This document shows, one piece after another, positions 1 through 8,148 of a stretch of DNA of 64,000 nt (position 1 is its first letter; each line of letters starts with the position of its first letter). This stretch comes from Brucepastera parasyntrophica (lineage in GTDB: Bacteria > Spirochaetota > Spirochaetia > Treponematales > Treponemataceae). The notes beneath the pieces were generated by a model. The model worked only from the letters and a program-made list of their open reading frames with translations. It searched no databases and had not been told where the DNA came from. Location of the stretch: positions 62,001-126,000 of the forward strand of contig NZ_CP084606.1 in assembly GCF_022376835.1 (NCBI RefSeq), read 5' to 3'. A program made the position numbers and the translations under genes.

Positions 1-596
1 TGCTGACTCCTGATGGTGATGTTTACGGAAAAACAATGGCGACAGAGAGTACTTTTACCACAGAAGGTCTTCTGGTTTATCTGGAATCCTATTTTCCGGA
101 ACGGGACAAGCTTGTCAGCTTAAAGGAAAAAATAGATAAATCAAGGGGAGTTAACCGCGCCGTTAATATCGATAATTTTATAGAAGCTCTCTCTCCGACA
201 CAGCGGGAAGAATACGGCGACCTTATCCGTGAAGTCCCCGAACTGGATAAGAAAAACAAAAAAGGACTCCGTTCCAAATATCTTCTCCAGATAGCTTATC
301 TCGACGCCATCGGCTATTATCAGAATGGAAATCTTCTTGCTGCCGGTGAAGGCTTCAGGACAGTCGCGGAAAGCGGTGAACTTGATCCTGCCCAGACCCA
401 GGAAGCCCTGTATATGGCCTCATATATGTTTGCCATGTCCGGACAGGTGGACAATGCTGCAATAATTTCAATGCTGGAAATGGCGATACTTGCCGACCCT
501 GAAAACCCCGGATCAAGCCAGATACAGTATATTATTGACGGAATGAACGCAGAACTTGAAGGATATGACGGCGTACCGCTGGAAGAATTTGAATAA
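1..596 (+). CDS. Helical-repeat protein of unknown function, 5'-truncated by the window edge
   Basis: The reading frame is open from base 3 through the first ATG (base 36) with no stop, and no convincing ribosome binding site precedes base 36. The gene therefore probably begins upstream of the window. The visible part (about 198 residues) is acidic and mostly helical. Its second half (from about KYLLQIAYLDAIGYYQNGNLLAAGE) shows spaced aromatic and alanine positions like tetratricopeptide repeats. No catalytic motif is visible. It is followed by a dispersed repeat (R1 copy 1) rather than a gene. The TPR-like character is an inference from residue pattern and the function is unknown. Confidence 0.6.
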   Translation, partial: LTPDGDVYGKTMATESTFTTEGLLVYLESYFPERDKLVSLKEKIDKSRGVNRAVNIDNFIEALSPTQREEYGDLIREVPELDKKNKKGLRSKYLLQIAYLDAIGYYQNGNLLAAGEGFRTVAESGELDPAQTQEALYMASYMFAMSGQVDNAAIISMLEMAILADPENPGSSQIQYIIDGMNAELEGYDGVPLEEFE

Positions 597-694
597 AATA
601 CCTTGCCGCAGAGCAGGCAGTCCTCCGGCTGAGGTGTTTTGTTCTCCCGTGGAATTGGTCTCGGGTTTAATACCATAGACCCTCGCCACGAATA
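594..694 (-). repeat. Dispersed intergenic repeat R1, copy 1
   Basis: Read on the minus strand this shares blocks with three other places in the window (23.5, 27.5 and 41.1 kb). It has a left end TTATTCGTGGCGAGGG, the block CCCGAGACCAATTCCACGGG, a small hairpin CCTC-AGCCG-GAGG, and the right-end block CTGCCTGCTCTGCGGC followed by AGGTATTTT. It starts at the stop codon of the preceding gene. The 695-782 remainder of the gap shows no gene. Confidence 0.65.
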
Positions 695-782
695 AAGATG
701 GTATCCGGCCTCCGGCGAAACAAAACCGGAGACTGGAATTGTCTGACATCACCAGATTTTTCAGTTTTTCCCTGGCCGGAAC

Positions 783-1559
783 TTAATCCTTCCAGGGGAA
801 AATAAGATTGCGGAGACTTCTTGTTCCGACAATTTCCATATCTTCCGCTATTAATTCGGACCAGGGGACGGATTTTCTGAGTTTTGAAAATTCTTCGCTG
901 TCCTGCTGTTCCAGCCAGTCATATTTATACATTCTGAGTTTAAAGGCTTCGTTCTGCGCAAGGACCAATCCGGCGAGAAAAGTAATAAGCATAAATGAAA
1001 ATAAAAGCAGAACTATTGAATAAAAAAACATAAAAACAGAAAATCCTATATTATCAAGACAAATAATAAAAGATTTTTTCAGGCATTTGAAAAACCGTGT
1101 ATCAAGCTGGCTTCTGACCGGTAAAAACCACTGGAGCGATAAGATGACTGCAAACGCGATCCAGAACAGGCCCCCTGCGCAGGCGTAACCGAAAACCCCG
1201 CCCGCGGCCAGGTAATACCGTATCCCTGTTGAAAAAATAAAATAGAGAACACACAGGAGAATCCCATACAGTACGCCATGCATCCATGTATTTTTCAGCG
1301 CCGTAAAAAAATCCCTGACTGAAAATGATTTATAATCAGCAACTCCCGCCATTACTATGGATGTTGCCATCATTATCACGCTGAGTATAATAACTATAAG
1401 TACCAGAATCCCGGTTACGGCGAGGATATTGTCCTGTACAAGCCCGGTAAGAAAGATTCCGCCGACAATTACGGCAAGAGACAGCAGATTTAATACAAAA
1501 ATGGACAATAAATGGTCCCAGCCGTCATAGAATGCTTTTTTAATGAAAAATCCGATCAT
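783..1559 (-). CDS. Polytopic inner-membrane protein, uncharacterised
   Basis: The 258-residue product has about five or six hydrophobic segments. Two lie in the first 70 residues, further ones around residues 90-115, 120-145 and 170-200, followed by a charged C-terminal tail of about 55 residues. The stretch VRDFFTALKNTWMHGVLYGI recalls the YesL/DUF624 family pattern (RDFF then a basic stretch then a helix). The similarity is weak and I do not assign a function. The gene is transcribed away from upp. An AGGAGG lies about 20 bases upstream of the ATG, rather far for a standard Shine-Dalgarno. It has no obvious operon partner. Confidence 0.6.
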   Translation of the reverse strand: MIGFFIKKAFYDGWDHLLSIFVLNLLSLAVIVGGIFLTGLVQDNILAVTGILVLIVIILSVIMMATSIVMAGVADYKSFSVRDFFTALKNTWMHGVLYGILLCVLYFIFSTGIRYYLAAGGVFGYACAGGLFWIAFAVILSLQWFLPVRSQLDTRFFKCLKKSFIICLDNIGFSVFMFFYSIVLLLFSFMLITFLAGLVLAQNEAFKLRMYKYDWLEQQDSEEFSKLRKSVPWSELIAEDMEIVGTRSLRNLIFPWKD

Positions 1560-1662
1560 AGGAGAAAAGTGTATCCCTCCCTCCTGAAAAAAACAAGCGG
1601 TAATTTTACACTCAAAATTCTCCTAACAGGTATTTTTCCCTTTTCCCGTATGGCTTTTTTAT

Positions 1663-1670
1663 GGTAAAAT
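1663..1670 (+). promoter_or_regulatory. Candidate extended -10 for the UPRTase operon
   Basis: TGG-TAAAAT lies just upstream of a strong AAGGAGG ribosome binding site and the ATG at 1692. No good -35 hexamer is visible at the standard distance. Confidence 0.3.
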
Positions 1671-1691
1671 CCAAAAGGAGGATAAGCAGGT

Positions 1692-2764
1692 ATGAGCAAA
1701 GTAGTAGTCGGTGCGGATTCGCTTGACGGATATTTGACTGAAAAAGATATAACCTATCTGGACAGAATGGACAAATTGTATATACGCGCCATGGATTCGT
1801 TTAAAATTCTTGCGGCGGGCGGTTTCAGTTCAACTCTTGCTAATGAAGAAAAAAAGGTAATCGATATATTCAATGAAATGGGCCATGTTATGCAGGATAT
1901 CTGCAAGGAAGCCCCGGGAATCAAGGTATATTCCTTCGAAACCGAAAAAGAAAGCCACGCTGAAGCTTCCCGGGTTATTGCCAAACTCAGGGACATACGG
2001 ACAGGGCATAATGAATTTGTATATTATATCCAGCGTTCCTATGAAATGCTGTTCAGACTTGCTTTTAATAACCAGGACCATTCGGAGAATAAAAATTATC
2101 TGGTGGTAAAGACGCCGGTAACCGCGCCCATACAGAACTATGCAGTACATAAAATTCCGGACATTGATTATAAAATAGAAAATTCGGTTATGTGTGTCCT
2201 GCTCAGAGGCGCGCTTCTTCCTTCAATGATAATGTCAAAAGAGATTGAGGAGTATTCCTCCCACGGCTATGTAACCCCTTTTGCCTTATTTAAAATAAAA
2301 CGAAATGACTCAAAAAAGAAAAAAACATGGAATATATTTTTGATCTTGACAGATCGTATTTCAATATAGATGAATTGAACGGCAGGGATCTTATTTTCGC
2401 CGATCCCATGAATGCAACAGGAGGGAGCCTTGTTACTGTTGTAAAATACCTGACCGAGCATGGTGTTAAGCCGAAATCGATCAGTTTTTTCAATGTCATT
2501 TCCGCGCTGAAAGGGGCTTTGCGTGTTGTCCGCGCCCTCGATAACTGTACGGTTTATACATTGTGGATGGATCCCGTATTGAATTCAGCCGCTTATATAA
2601 TGCCCGGTCTTGGAGATGCCGGTGACCGGATAAACGGAAAAGACACGGAAGAAACACCCCGGGATATTATTCAGTTAATTGCCGACTACGGAAGTGATAT
2701 TGCAGGTTTATACCGGTCCCAGCTGCGGAAGATCGAACAGGTTGTTCTCGGTACCGGAAAATGA
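1692..2764 (+). CDS. upp: Uracil phosphoribosyltransferase with N-terminal extension (frame broken by one base)
   Basis: It converts uracil and PRPP to UMP in pyrimidine salvage. The C-terminal half carries the UPRTase PRPP-binding loop DPMNATGGS and the uracil-binding block [15 protein letters not shown]. The frame changes between the A6-G-A7 runs at 2311-2325. Adding one A joins the two halves into about 357 residues. Typical bacterial Upp is near 210 residues, so about 100 or more N-terminal residues are extra. They show no motif I recognise, apart from a weak [11 protein letters not shown] stretch resembling the usual Upp N-terminus. AAGGAGG precedes the ATG. The stop overlaps the start of the following lipoprotein (ATGA), so they are probably co-translated. 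Confidence 0.8.
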
Positions 2765-3417
2765 AAAAGCTGCCACAGATTTGCGCCTGTATTTTTCTGT
2801 CCCTTGTTCTTGGCTCCTGCGCTTCCGGAGGTTTCAGAATGTCCGGAAAGGATCTCGCGGCGGAATATTACACAATCGCGGAGGCGTATGTGGGGCTCGC
2901 AAAGTATGACAAGGCGATTCCCTATTACCAAAAAGCGTCCCGGCAAAAAGAATACGCAAACCTTGCCCGGTACGGGCTTGCGAGGGCCTATGCCCTGGCC
3001 GGGCAATGGGATGACGCCTGTGCGGAATTCGGAAAACTGTATAAGAAAGATCCTTCAAATACCATACTTATTTCAGCCTATGCCTATGCGCTGGTTTCCG
3101 CGGGAAGAATAGACGAAGGCCTGGAGCTTTACGGGATACTGTATGAAAAGAAAATCGAAGACCCGCAGGCCGCGCGGGATTATGCCGAGATACTGGTTCT
3201 GGCAGGCAAATTTACTGAAGCCCAGGCCATAACGGAGGAGTTAAAAGCAAATTTTCCCGATTCGGACGCGCTTAAGGAGATCAACAAACTGGAAGAGAAA
3301 ATCGAAGCAGGGCTGAATCCTCCGGAGGAAAAACCTCCCGATGAAGACAGTCCCGGAGAAGGGGATGCTGTCCCTGCTCCGGAAAACAGTCAGACACCCG
3401 AAACTCCGGTATCCTGA
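2761..3417 (+). CDS. TPR lipoprotein
   Basis: The 218-residue product begins with a lipoprotein signal peptide (MKKLPQ, hydrophobic core, lipobox LGSC with Cys20), so it should be lipidated and membrane-anchored. Residues about 30-180 form consecutive tetratricopeptide-like repeats ([37 protein letters not shown] and so on). The last 35 residues are a Pro/Glu-rich tail of low complexity. Its ATG overlaps the upp stop. Its 3' end overlaps the 3' end of the converging thiI by 28 bases. TPR lipoproteins are common envelope scaffolds in spirochaetes. No partner is indicated here. Confidence 0.85.
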   Translation: MKKLPQICACIFLSLVLGSCASGGFRMSGKDLAAEYYTIAEAYVGLAKYDKAIPYYQKASRQKEYANLARYGLARAYALAGQWDDACAEFGKLYKKDPSNTILISAYAYALVSAGRIDEGLELYGILYEKKIEDPQAARDYAEILVLAGKFTEAQAITEELKANFPDSDALKEINKLEEKIEAGLNPPEEKPPDEDSPGEGDAVPAPENSQTPETPVS

Positions 3418-4600
3418 ACTTTTTCAAGCCATCCGAACCGCAAATGTTCACGTTCCGAAAAGGCCTTTTCAAGCAGTCCGTCTATTTTCATATTTTCATA
3501 CAGGACAGAAGATTCCTGCAAGTCCGCTTTCAGAACGGGATGTTTTGGTGAAAACAGAACGCAGCAGTCTTCATACGGCAGGATGGAAATATCATAGGTC
3601 CCTATCTGCTTGGCCGTGGTCACGATTTCTTCTTTGTCCATCCCTATAAGTGGGCGCAGTACCGGAAATTCCGCATAGGAATTGGTAACCGTCAGGTTTT
3701 CAATTGTCTGGCTGGCTACCTGCCCGAGACTTTCACCCGTGATAATGGTTTTTGCGCCGATTTTGCTGCAAAGCATATTCGCGGTCCGCATCATGCAAAC
3801 CCGCAAAAGCAGAGTCGCAAATGCCGGCGGGCTGTTTTCCCTTATGTGCTGCTGTACTTCCGTAAACGGGACAATATTCAAATGAGTCCCGACACCGTAT
3901 CCTGCCAGTACCCGGGCCAGGTTTTCAACTTTTTGCCTGGCTTCGGGGAGGTGTAGGGATGGGAATGAAAATACAGACAGTCAACTTTCATGCCGCGCCG
4001 GATCATGCGGTAACCCGCAACCGGTGAATCAATGCCTCCCGAAAGCAGGAGCAGTCCCTTTCCTCCTGTTCCGCATGGAAGTCCCCGGTTACCCGGTATT
4101 TCCTCTCCATATACAAAACAGCGTTCACGGACTTCCACCGTAATTTCAATTTCCGGATTATGGACATCTACAGCGAGAATATTATTTTCATATACTGCTT
4201 CGCCCATAAGGCGGGCGATCTCATAGGAAGTCAGGGGGAAACTCTTATCCGACCTGCGAGCTTCTATTTTAAATGTCTTTTTCCCCATATCCCTTGCTTT
4301 GACCGCTACCGCAAGAACAGCCTGTTTTATCCGGTCGGTATCCTTCTCGACAATGACCGCCCGCGCCCATCCTGTTATTCCCGTAAGATGACGGAGGGCA
4401 TATTCCGCCGCCTGTGAATATATTTCGTCTATTTCGATATACATCCGTCCGGCCCTGAGCAGAACTTTTGCGTTTTTGCCTTCCAGAAAAAGCTGGGCAT
4501 TCTGGACAAGCCGCTGTTCAAAATCCTTGCGGTTTCCGCCTTTCAGAGTCAGTTCCCCGATCTTTATCAGATATATTACTTTATTTGATATAGTATTCAA
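3390..4600 (-). CDS. thiI: tRNA 4-thiouridine synthase ThiI (frame broken by one base)
   Basis: It activates U8 of tRNA by adenylation and transfers sulfur to make s4U. The N-terminal part contains the ferredoxin-like and THUMP regions. The PP-loop is LLLLSGGIDSPVAGY, at about residues 183-197. The frame breaks at a run of four G (plus strand 3945-3948). Restoring one base gives a continuous protein of about 403 residues ending in the normal ThiI helical region. The C-terminal rhodanese domain of E. coli ThiI is absent, as in many bacteria that supply sulfur directly from a desulfurase. That fits the position four bases behind a NifS/IscS-type desulfurase gene. Confidence 0.88.
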
Positions 4601-4604
4601 TCTG

Positions 4605-5762
4605 TCACTCCTTTTTTGTATGCATTTTATTTTTTTGATATATGTCTTTGAGTGTTTCTGTCAGACAGTCAATGTCCTGTTTTGTTGTTGACTTTCCTGT
4701 GGATACCCTGAAAGCCCCGAGCTGTTTTTCCGGTTTGACATGCATTGCCTGAAGTACAGGCCTTGCGCGGCTGCGGGACGAGCAGGCCGAACCTGTTGAA
4801 ATAAAAATTCCCCGCTCGGAAAGTATTCGTACCAGTACTTCGCCGGGAAACATGGAATTGGTAAACTGGAAAATATACGGTGAAAACCGTCTGTCATCCG
4901 GCTTCCTTGTTTCCGGCACCGGCGCAATACCGGGAACTGAGCATAGAGACTCGATAATATATTCGGCCATTGAGTAACTCCGGTCATCTGCGGGGCTGCG
5001 GCAGTTTTTTACCAGACAGGCTGCGAGTCCCCAGGCCCCGGCGATATTTTCGGTTCCAGGGCGGATTCCGCTCTCCTGTCCGCCTCCCATGATAAAGGGT
5101 TCAAAGCGTTTTTTATGATATAAAAGTCCGATACCCCGCGGGCCTCCCAGTTTATGAGCGCTTACTGCCGCCGAATCTATCTCAGGACAATTCAGATTCA
5201 CCGGGATTTTTCCGGCTGCCTGAACAATATCAACATGAAAAAAGGGTTTCTTTTTCCCTTTTGTCCGGTCCGCGATCCCGGCTGCTATTTCTTCAACAGG
5301 CTGAACGGCTCCTGTTTCATTATTGACTGCCATTACCGCTACGTAAGCCGTATCATCCCTGATAGTGGACAATACGGCTTCCGGTGTTATAAAACCTTCC
5401 CCTGTTGCCGGAATAATAAGAGTTTTCCAGCCGCAGTGTGCAAGAATCCTTGCCTGTTCAATGACAGCCGGATGTTCGATTGCGCTTATCGCAAGCGTAC
5501 CCTGTACGGGACGTCTCAGCAGGGCGAGCAGCGGAAGATGGCCGGCTTCGGTCCCGCCCGAAGTAAATACTATTGTCTGCGGCTTGACATTCAGGGCCTC
5601 CGCGCATTTTTGCCTTGCCTCGGCAAGTTTTGAAGCCGACTTCTGCCCGGCGGCATGAATGCTGGATGGATTGCCGTAACAGGTAAGGGCCGTGTCACAG
5701 GTTTCCTGAAAAATTTCAGGATCGGGAGGCGCTGTGGCGGCCCAGTCAAGAAATATATTCAT
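4605..5762 (-). CDS. Cysteine desulfurase, NifS/IscS family
   Basis: This PLP enzyme removes sulfur from cysteine as a persulfide for tRNA thiolation or Fe-S assembly. At 385 residues it is standard length. It shows the start MNIFLDWAATAPP, the GGTEA motif, the PLP-lysine context SAHKLGGPRG and the active-site cysteine in STGSACSSRS. The last is a class I-like loop. Its start overlaps the aroB stop (ATGA), and thiI follows after four bases, so the most direct sulfur acceptor is probably ThiI. No iscU-like scaffold gene is adjacent. The gene could equally be called nifS or iscS, so no symbol is assigned. Confidence 0.9.
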   Translation of the reverse strand: MNIFLDWAATAPPDPEIFQETCDTALTCYGNPSSIHAAGQKSASKLAEARQKCAEALNVKPQTIVFTSGGTEAGHLPLLALLRRPVQGTLAISAIEHPAVIEQARILAHCGWKTLIIPATGEGFITPEAVLSTIRDDTAYVAVMAVNNETGAVQPVEEIAAGIADRTKGKKKPFFHVDIVQAAGKIPVNLNCPEIDSAAVSAHKLGGPRGIGLLYHKKRFEPFIMGGGQESGIRPGTENIAGAWGLAACLVKNCRSPADDRSYSMAEYIIESLCSVPGIAPVPETRKPDDRRFSPYIFQFTNSMFPGEVLVRILSERGIFISTGSACSSRSRARPVLQAMHVKPEKQLGAFRVSTGKSTTKQDIDCLTETLKDIYQKNKMHTKKE

Positions 5763-6817
5763 TCCAGTATCGCCTCTATATCGGAATCCGGTGTGGTCAT
5801 TAATACTGTTGAATTCAGTTTATTCTGGAGTACGAAACGGACTGTTCCTTCCTGCTTTTTTTTGTCATTTTTCATTGCGGAGAGCAGTTCCTGCACCGCC
5901 TGTTTTCCCTTTGCCCGGAGAGCAGGGTGCATAGGATCAGAGTTCCAGCCGTAGCGGTCAAAGACGGATACTACCGTATTATAATACTCCCTGTCCGTAA
6001 TCCCGAGGTGTATGCCGAGCGCAAGCGCCCGGGATATTCCCCACGCAACAGCCTCTCCGTGGGAGACAGAACCCAGACCCGCCGCCGTTTCAAGGGCATG
6101 AGCGAAGGTATGTCCCAGATTCAGATATTTCCGTATACCCGACTCATGCAGATCTTTTTTTACAATCTCTGCCTTTGCCTTAATGCTCCGGAATATGACT
6201 TCTTCAAGAATTTCCGGATCACGGTTCAGTATTTTTTCAGAAGCCTGAGACAGGAGCTGAAAAAGTTTTCTGTCACTGATAAGCGCTATTTTTAAGACTT
6301 CCGCAAGTCCTGAACGGAATTCCCTATCGCTCAGGGTATCAAGAGTATGTACAATTACATGAATCTCCTGCGCCGGATAAAAACTGCCCGCAAGGTTTTT
6401 ATAGCCGAGAAAATCGACCCCGGTTTTTCCGCCGACTGCAGCGTCAACCATTGCCAGCAATGTTGTAGGGACCAGAATAAGCCGTGTTCCGCGCATATAG
6501 AGCGAAGCCGCAAAGGCCGCCATATCGGTAATGACGCCGCCGCCAAAGCCGATAAACAGACTGTCCCGGCCCAGTCCCGAGTTCAGGGCTGTTTCAAGAA
6601 TTTTTTCGATATTTTCAAGGTTTTTATGTTCTTCACCGGCAGGAATAATTATAAGCGGAACGGAGTTATCAAAATTCCGGGCGTTGCGCAGAAGTGAGGC
6701 GGTATTTGAGTCGGCAATATATATACCGCCCGGCACTGAAACCTCAGGCAGGCATATTTCCGGCTGAAAATAGATTCCGGTTTTGCAGGGTGACGCGGCA
6801 AATTGTAATTGATACAT
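5759..6817 (-). CDS. aroB: 3-dehydroquinate synthase
   Basis: It catalyses the second step of the shikimate pathway, DAHP to 3-dehydroquinate, using NAD and a divalent metal. It shows the NAD-binding GFGGGVITDMAAFAASLYMRG, the PTTLLAMVDAAVGGKTGVD block and metal-ligand regions (GLAEVLK, LNLGHTFAHALE, SHGEAVAWG). A longer open frame reaches base 6886. It would overlap the preceding gene, so I chose the ATG at 6817 (MYQLQF, 352 residues). No clear Shine-Dalgarno is visible for it. The gene sits in a leftward run with tmk, an exported protein and the cysteine desulfurase. Confidence 0.92.
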   Translation of the reverse strand: MYQLQFAASPCKTGIYFQPEICLPEVSVPGGIYIADSNTASLLRNARNFDNSVPLIIIPAGEEHKNLENIEKILETALNSGLGRDSLFIGFGGGVITDMAAFAASLYMRGTRLILVPTTLLAMVDAAVGGKTGVDFLGYKNLAGSFYPAQEIHVIVHTLDTLSDREFRSGLAEVLKIALISDRKLFQLLSQASEKILNRDPEILEEVIFRSIKAKAEIVKKDLHESGIRKYLNLGHTFAHALETAAGLGSVSHGEAVAWGISRALALGIHLGITDREYYNTVVSVFDRYGWNSDPMHPALRAKGKQAVQELLSAMKNDKKKQEGTVRFVLQNKLNSTVLMTTPDSDIEAILE

Positions 6818-6827
6818 GAGGTGTATT

Positions 6828-7460
6828 CTAGTAGGTATTTTCATCCATTGCAAGAAAGTCCGCACGGACCTTTTCAAGACGGGCAAGTTCCCGGTTAATG
6901 GTCCTTTCGTAATTCAGTTTTCCGTTCGCGATCTTTTCCCGCTCATCTTCCCAGAACTGGAGGTCCGTTAAAAATAAAAAACGGAATTCCCTGGCGTTTG
7001 CCTTTTCAGCCCAGATTTTTGCTTCATTCCAGTAATACAGGGCTGTTTTATAGCAAGTTTCGGCAGTATTAAGACTGTCGAGATTCTGTTCTTTCCAGGG
7101 CGCATTATAAAAGTAGGCGACCTGTTTGTCCCATTTTACCCCAAGCCGCAAGTGCTGCTCAACCAGTTTCAAATTAATGTGCATCATAAAAAGATACCGG
7201 TATTTTTCCCAGTCCTTTTTATCGTTTATCTTTCCCATCGCATAGAGCGGGTTGCAGAAATCAGCTTCCACGGCCCGTTCAAGCCAGTAAATATTCTCAA
7301 TCGTATCATCTGGATACTGGTTATAGTGTATATGGTATAATTTATAATATTGCTCTTTATACTGTACAAAATACGGGTACAGGGATTTTGCCGGGAAAAT
7401 TTGCAAAATAAAGAGCAATATCACAAAAATATGATGTCGTGAAAAAACTGGCTTATTCAT
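6828..7460 (-). CDS. Exported protein of unknown function
   Basis: The 210-residue product has an N-terminal signal sequence (residues about 1-26, ending near FPAKS), then a soluble region rich in Tyr, Trp, Lys and Glu with mainly helical character. The C-terminal 40 residues look coiled-coil-like (ANGKLNYERTINRELARLEKVRADF). It overlaps the tmk stop by eight bases and lies ten bases before aroB, so it is probably part of the same transcript. I recognise no family. The signal peptide argues for a periplasmic or outer-membrane-associated location. Confidence 0.7.
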   Translation of the reverse strand: MNKPVFSRHHIFVILLFILQIFPAKSLYPYFVQYKEQYYKLYHIHYNQYPDDTIENIYWLERAVEADFCNPLYAMGKINDKKDWEKYRYLFMMHINLKLVEQHLRLGVKWDKQVAYFYNAPWKEQNLDSLNTAETCYKTALYYWNEAKIWAEKANAREFRFLFLTDLQFWEDEREKIANGKLNYERTINRELARLEKVRADFLAMDENTY

Positions 7461-8100
7461 CTCCCTTTATTTTCGGCAGATTTTGTATTATAGTCCATAT
7501 TTTTTCTGTAATTTCAGTAACAGGTTTTTCCGCGTCAATCCTGATAATGTTCATTTCTGAAGTTTCTTTCTCATATTCGGACATAATATCCAGATAGCGG
7601 CGCCGGACTTTTTTCTGGATTTCATATTTTTCATATATTTCAGGTTTGGCGCTGCGGTTTTCTATGCGGTTCATTGCGGTTTCCGGGTCAAGATCAAAGA
7701 AAAAGAGGTATTCCGGAAGCGGAAAATCACGGTTCAGAATTCTGACCAGATCCTGATTGCCTGTTTCGCCCTGGTATGCCAGACTGGAAAAAAGATAGCG
7801 GTCGGAAATCACAGCCTTGCCCCGGGCAATTTGATCGCATATCCCGTTCTCTCCATACAGATGTTCTCCGCGGTCTGCCGCAAACAGACGCGCCATAGTG
7901 TCCGCCGTGAAGCTGAATTCTCCGCTGAGGCCCTTTCTGACCAGTTTGCCGATTTCTCCCGTTGTCGGTTCACAGGTAATCAGAAGAGGCTTTTTTTCCT
8001 TTCCATATCTGTTTTCAAAAAGTTTTTCTATTTCTTTCAGCTGTGTTGTTGTTCCTGAACCGTCAATTCCTTCAAAAACTACAAAATTATGCAATAACAT
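7453..8100 (-). CDS. tmk: Thymidylate kinase
   Basis: It phosphorylates dTMP to dTDP. The P-loop is FEGIDGSGTTTQ near residue 8, with Thr replacing the usual Lys after GSG (most Tmk have GKTT or GKST). DRY at DRYLFSSLAYQ, and the LID and C-terminal helices, are present. At 215 residues the length is normal. The missing P-loop lysine is also seen in a subset of bacterial thymidylate kinases, so I do not treat it as inactivating. First gene of the leftward operon, divergent from tamB. Confidence 0.85.
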   Translation of the reverse strand: MLLHNFVVFEGIDGSGTTTQLKEIEKLFENRYGKEKKPLLITCEPTTGEIGKLVRKGLSGEFSFTADTMARLFAADRGEHLYGENGICDQIARGKAVISDRYLFSSLAYQGETGNQDLVRILNRDFPLPEYLFFFDLDPETAMNRIENRSAKPEIYEKYEIQKKVRRRYLDIMSEYEKETSEMNIIRIDAEKPVTEITEKIWTIIQNLPKIKGDE

Positions 8101-8108
8101 AATATGAT

Positions 8109-8139
8109 TATAATATATTTTCTGATATGATACTATAAT
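8109..8139. promoter_or_regulatory. Divergent tmk/tamB promoter region
   Basis: The 48-base gap between the divergent tmk and tamB genes is almost entirely A+T. It contains two exact TATAAT hexamers on the plus strand (8109-8114 and 8134-8139). The second would start transcription only a few bases before the tamB ATG. Promoter assignment is by eye. Confidence 0.4.
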
Positions 8140-8148
8140 ATTAGTGAG

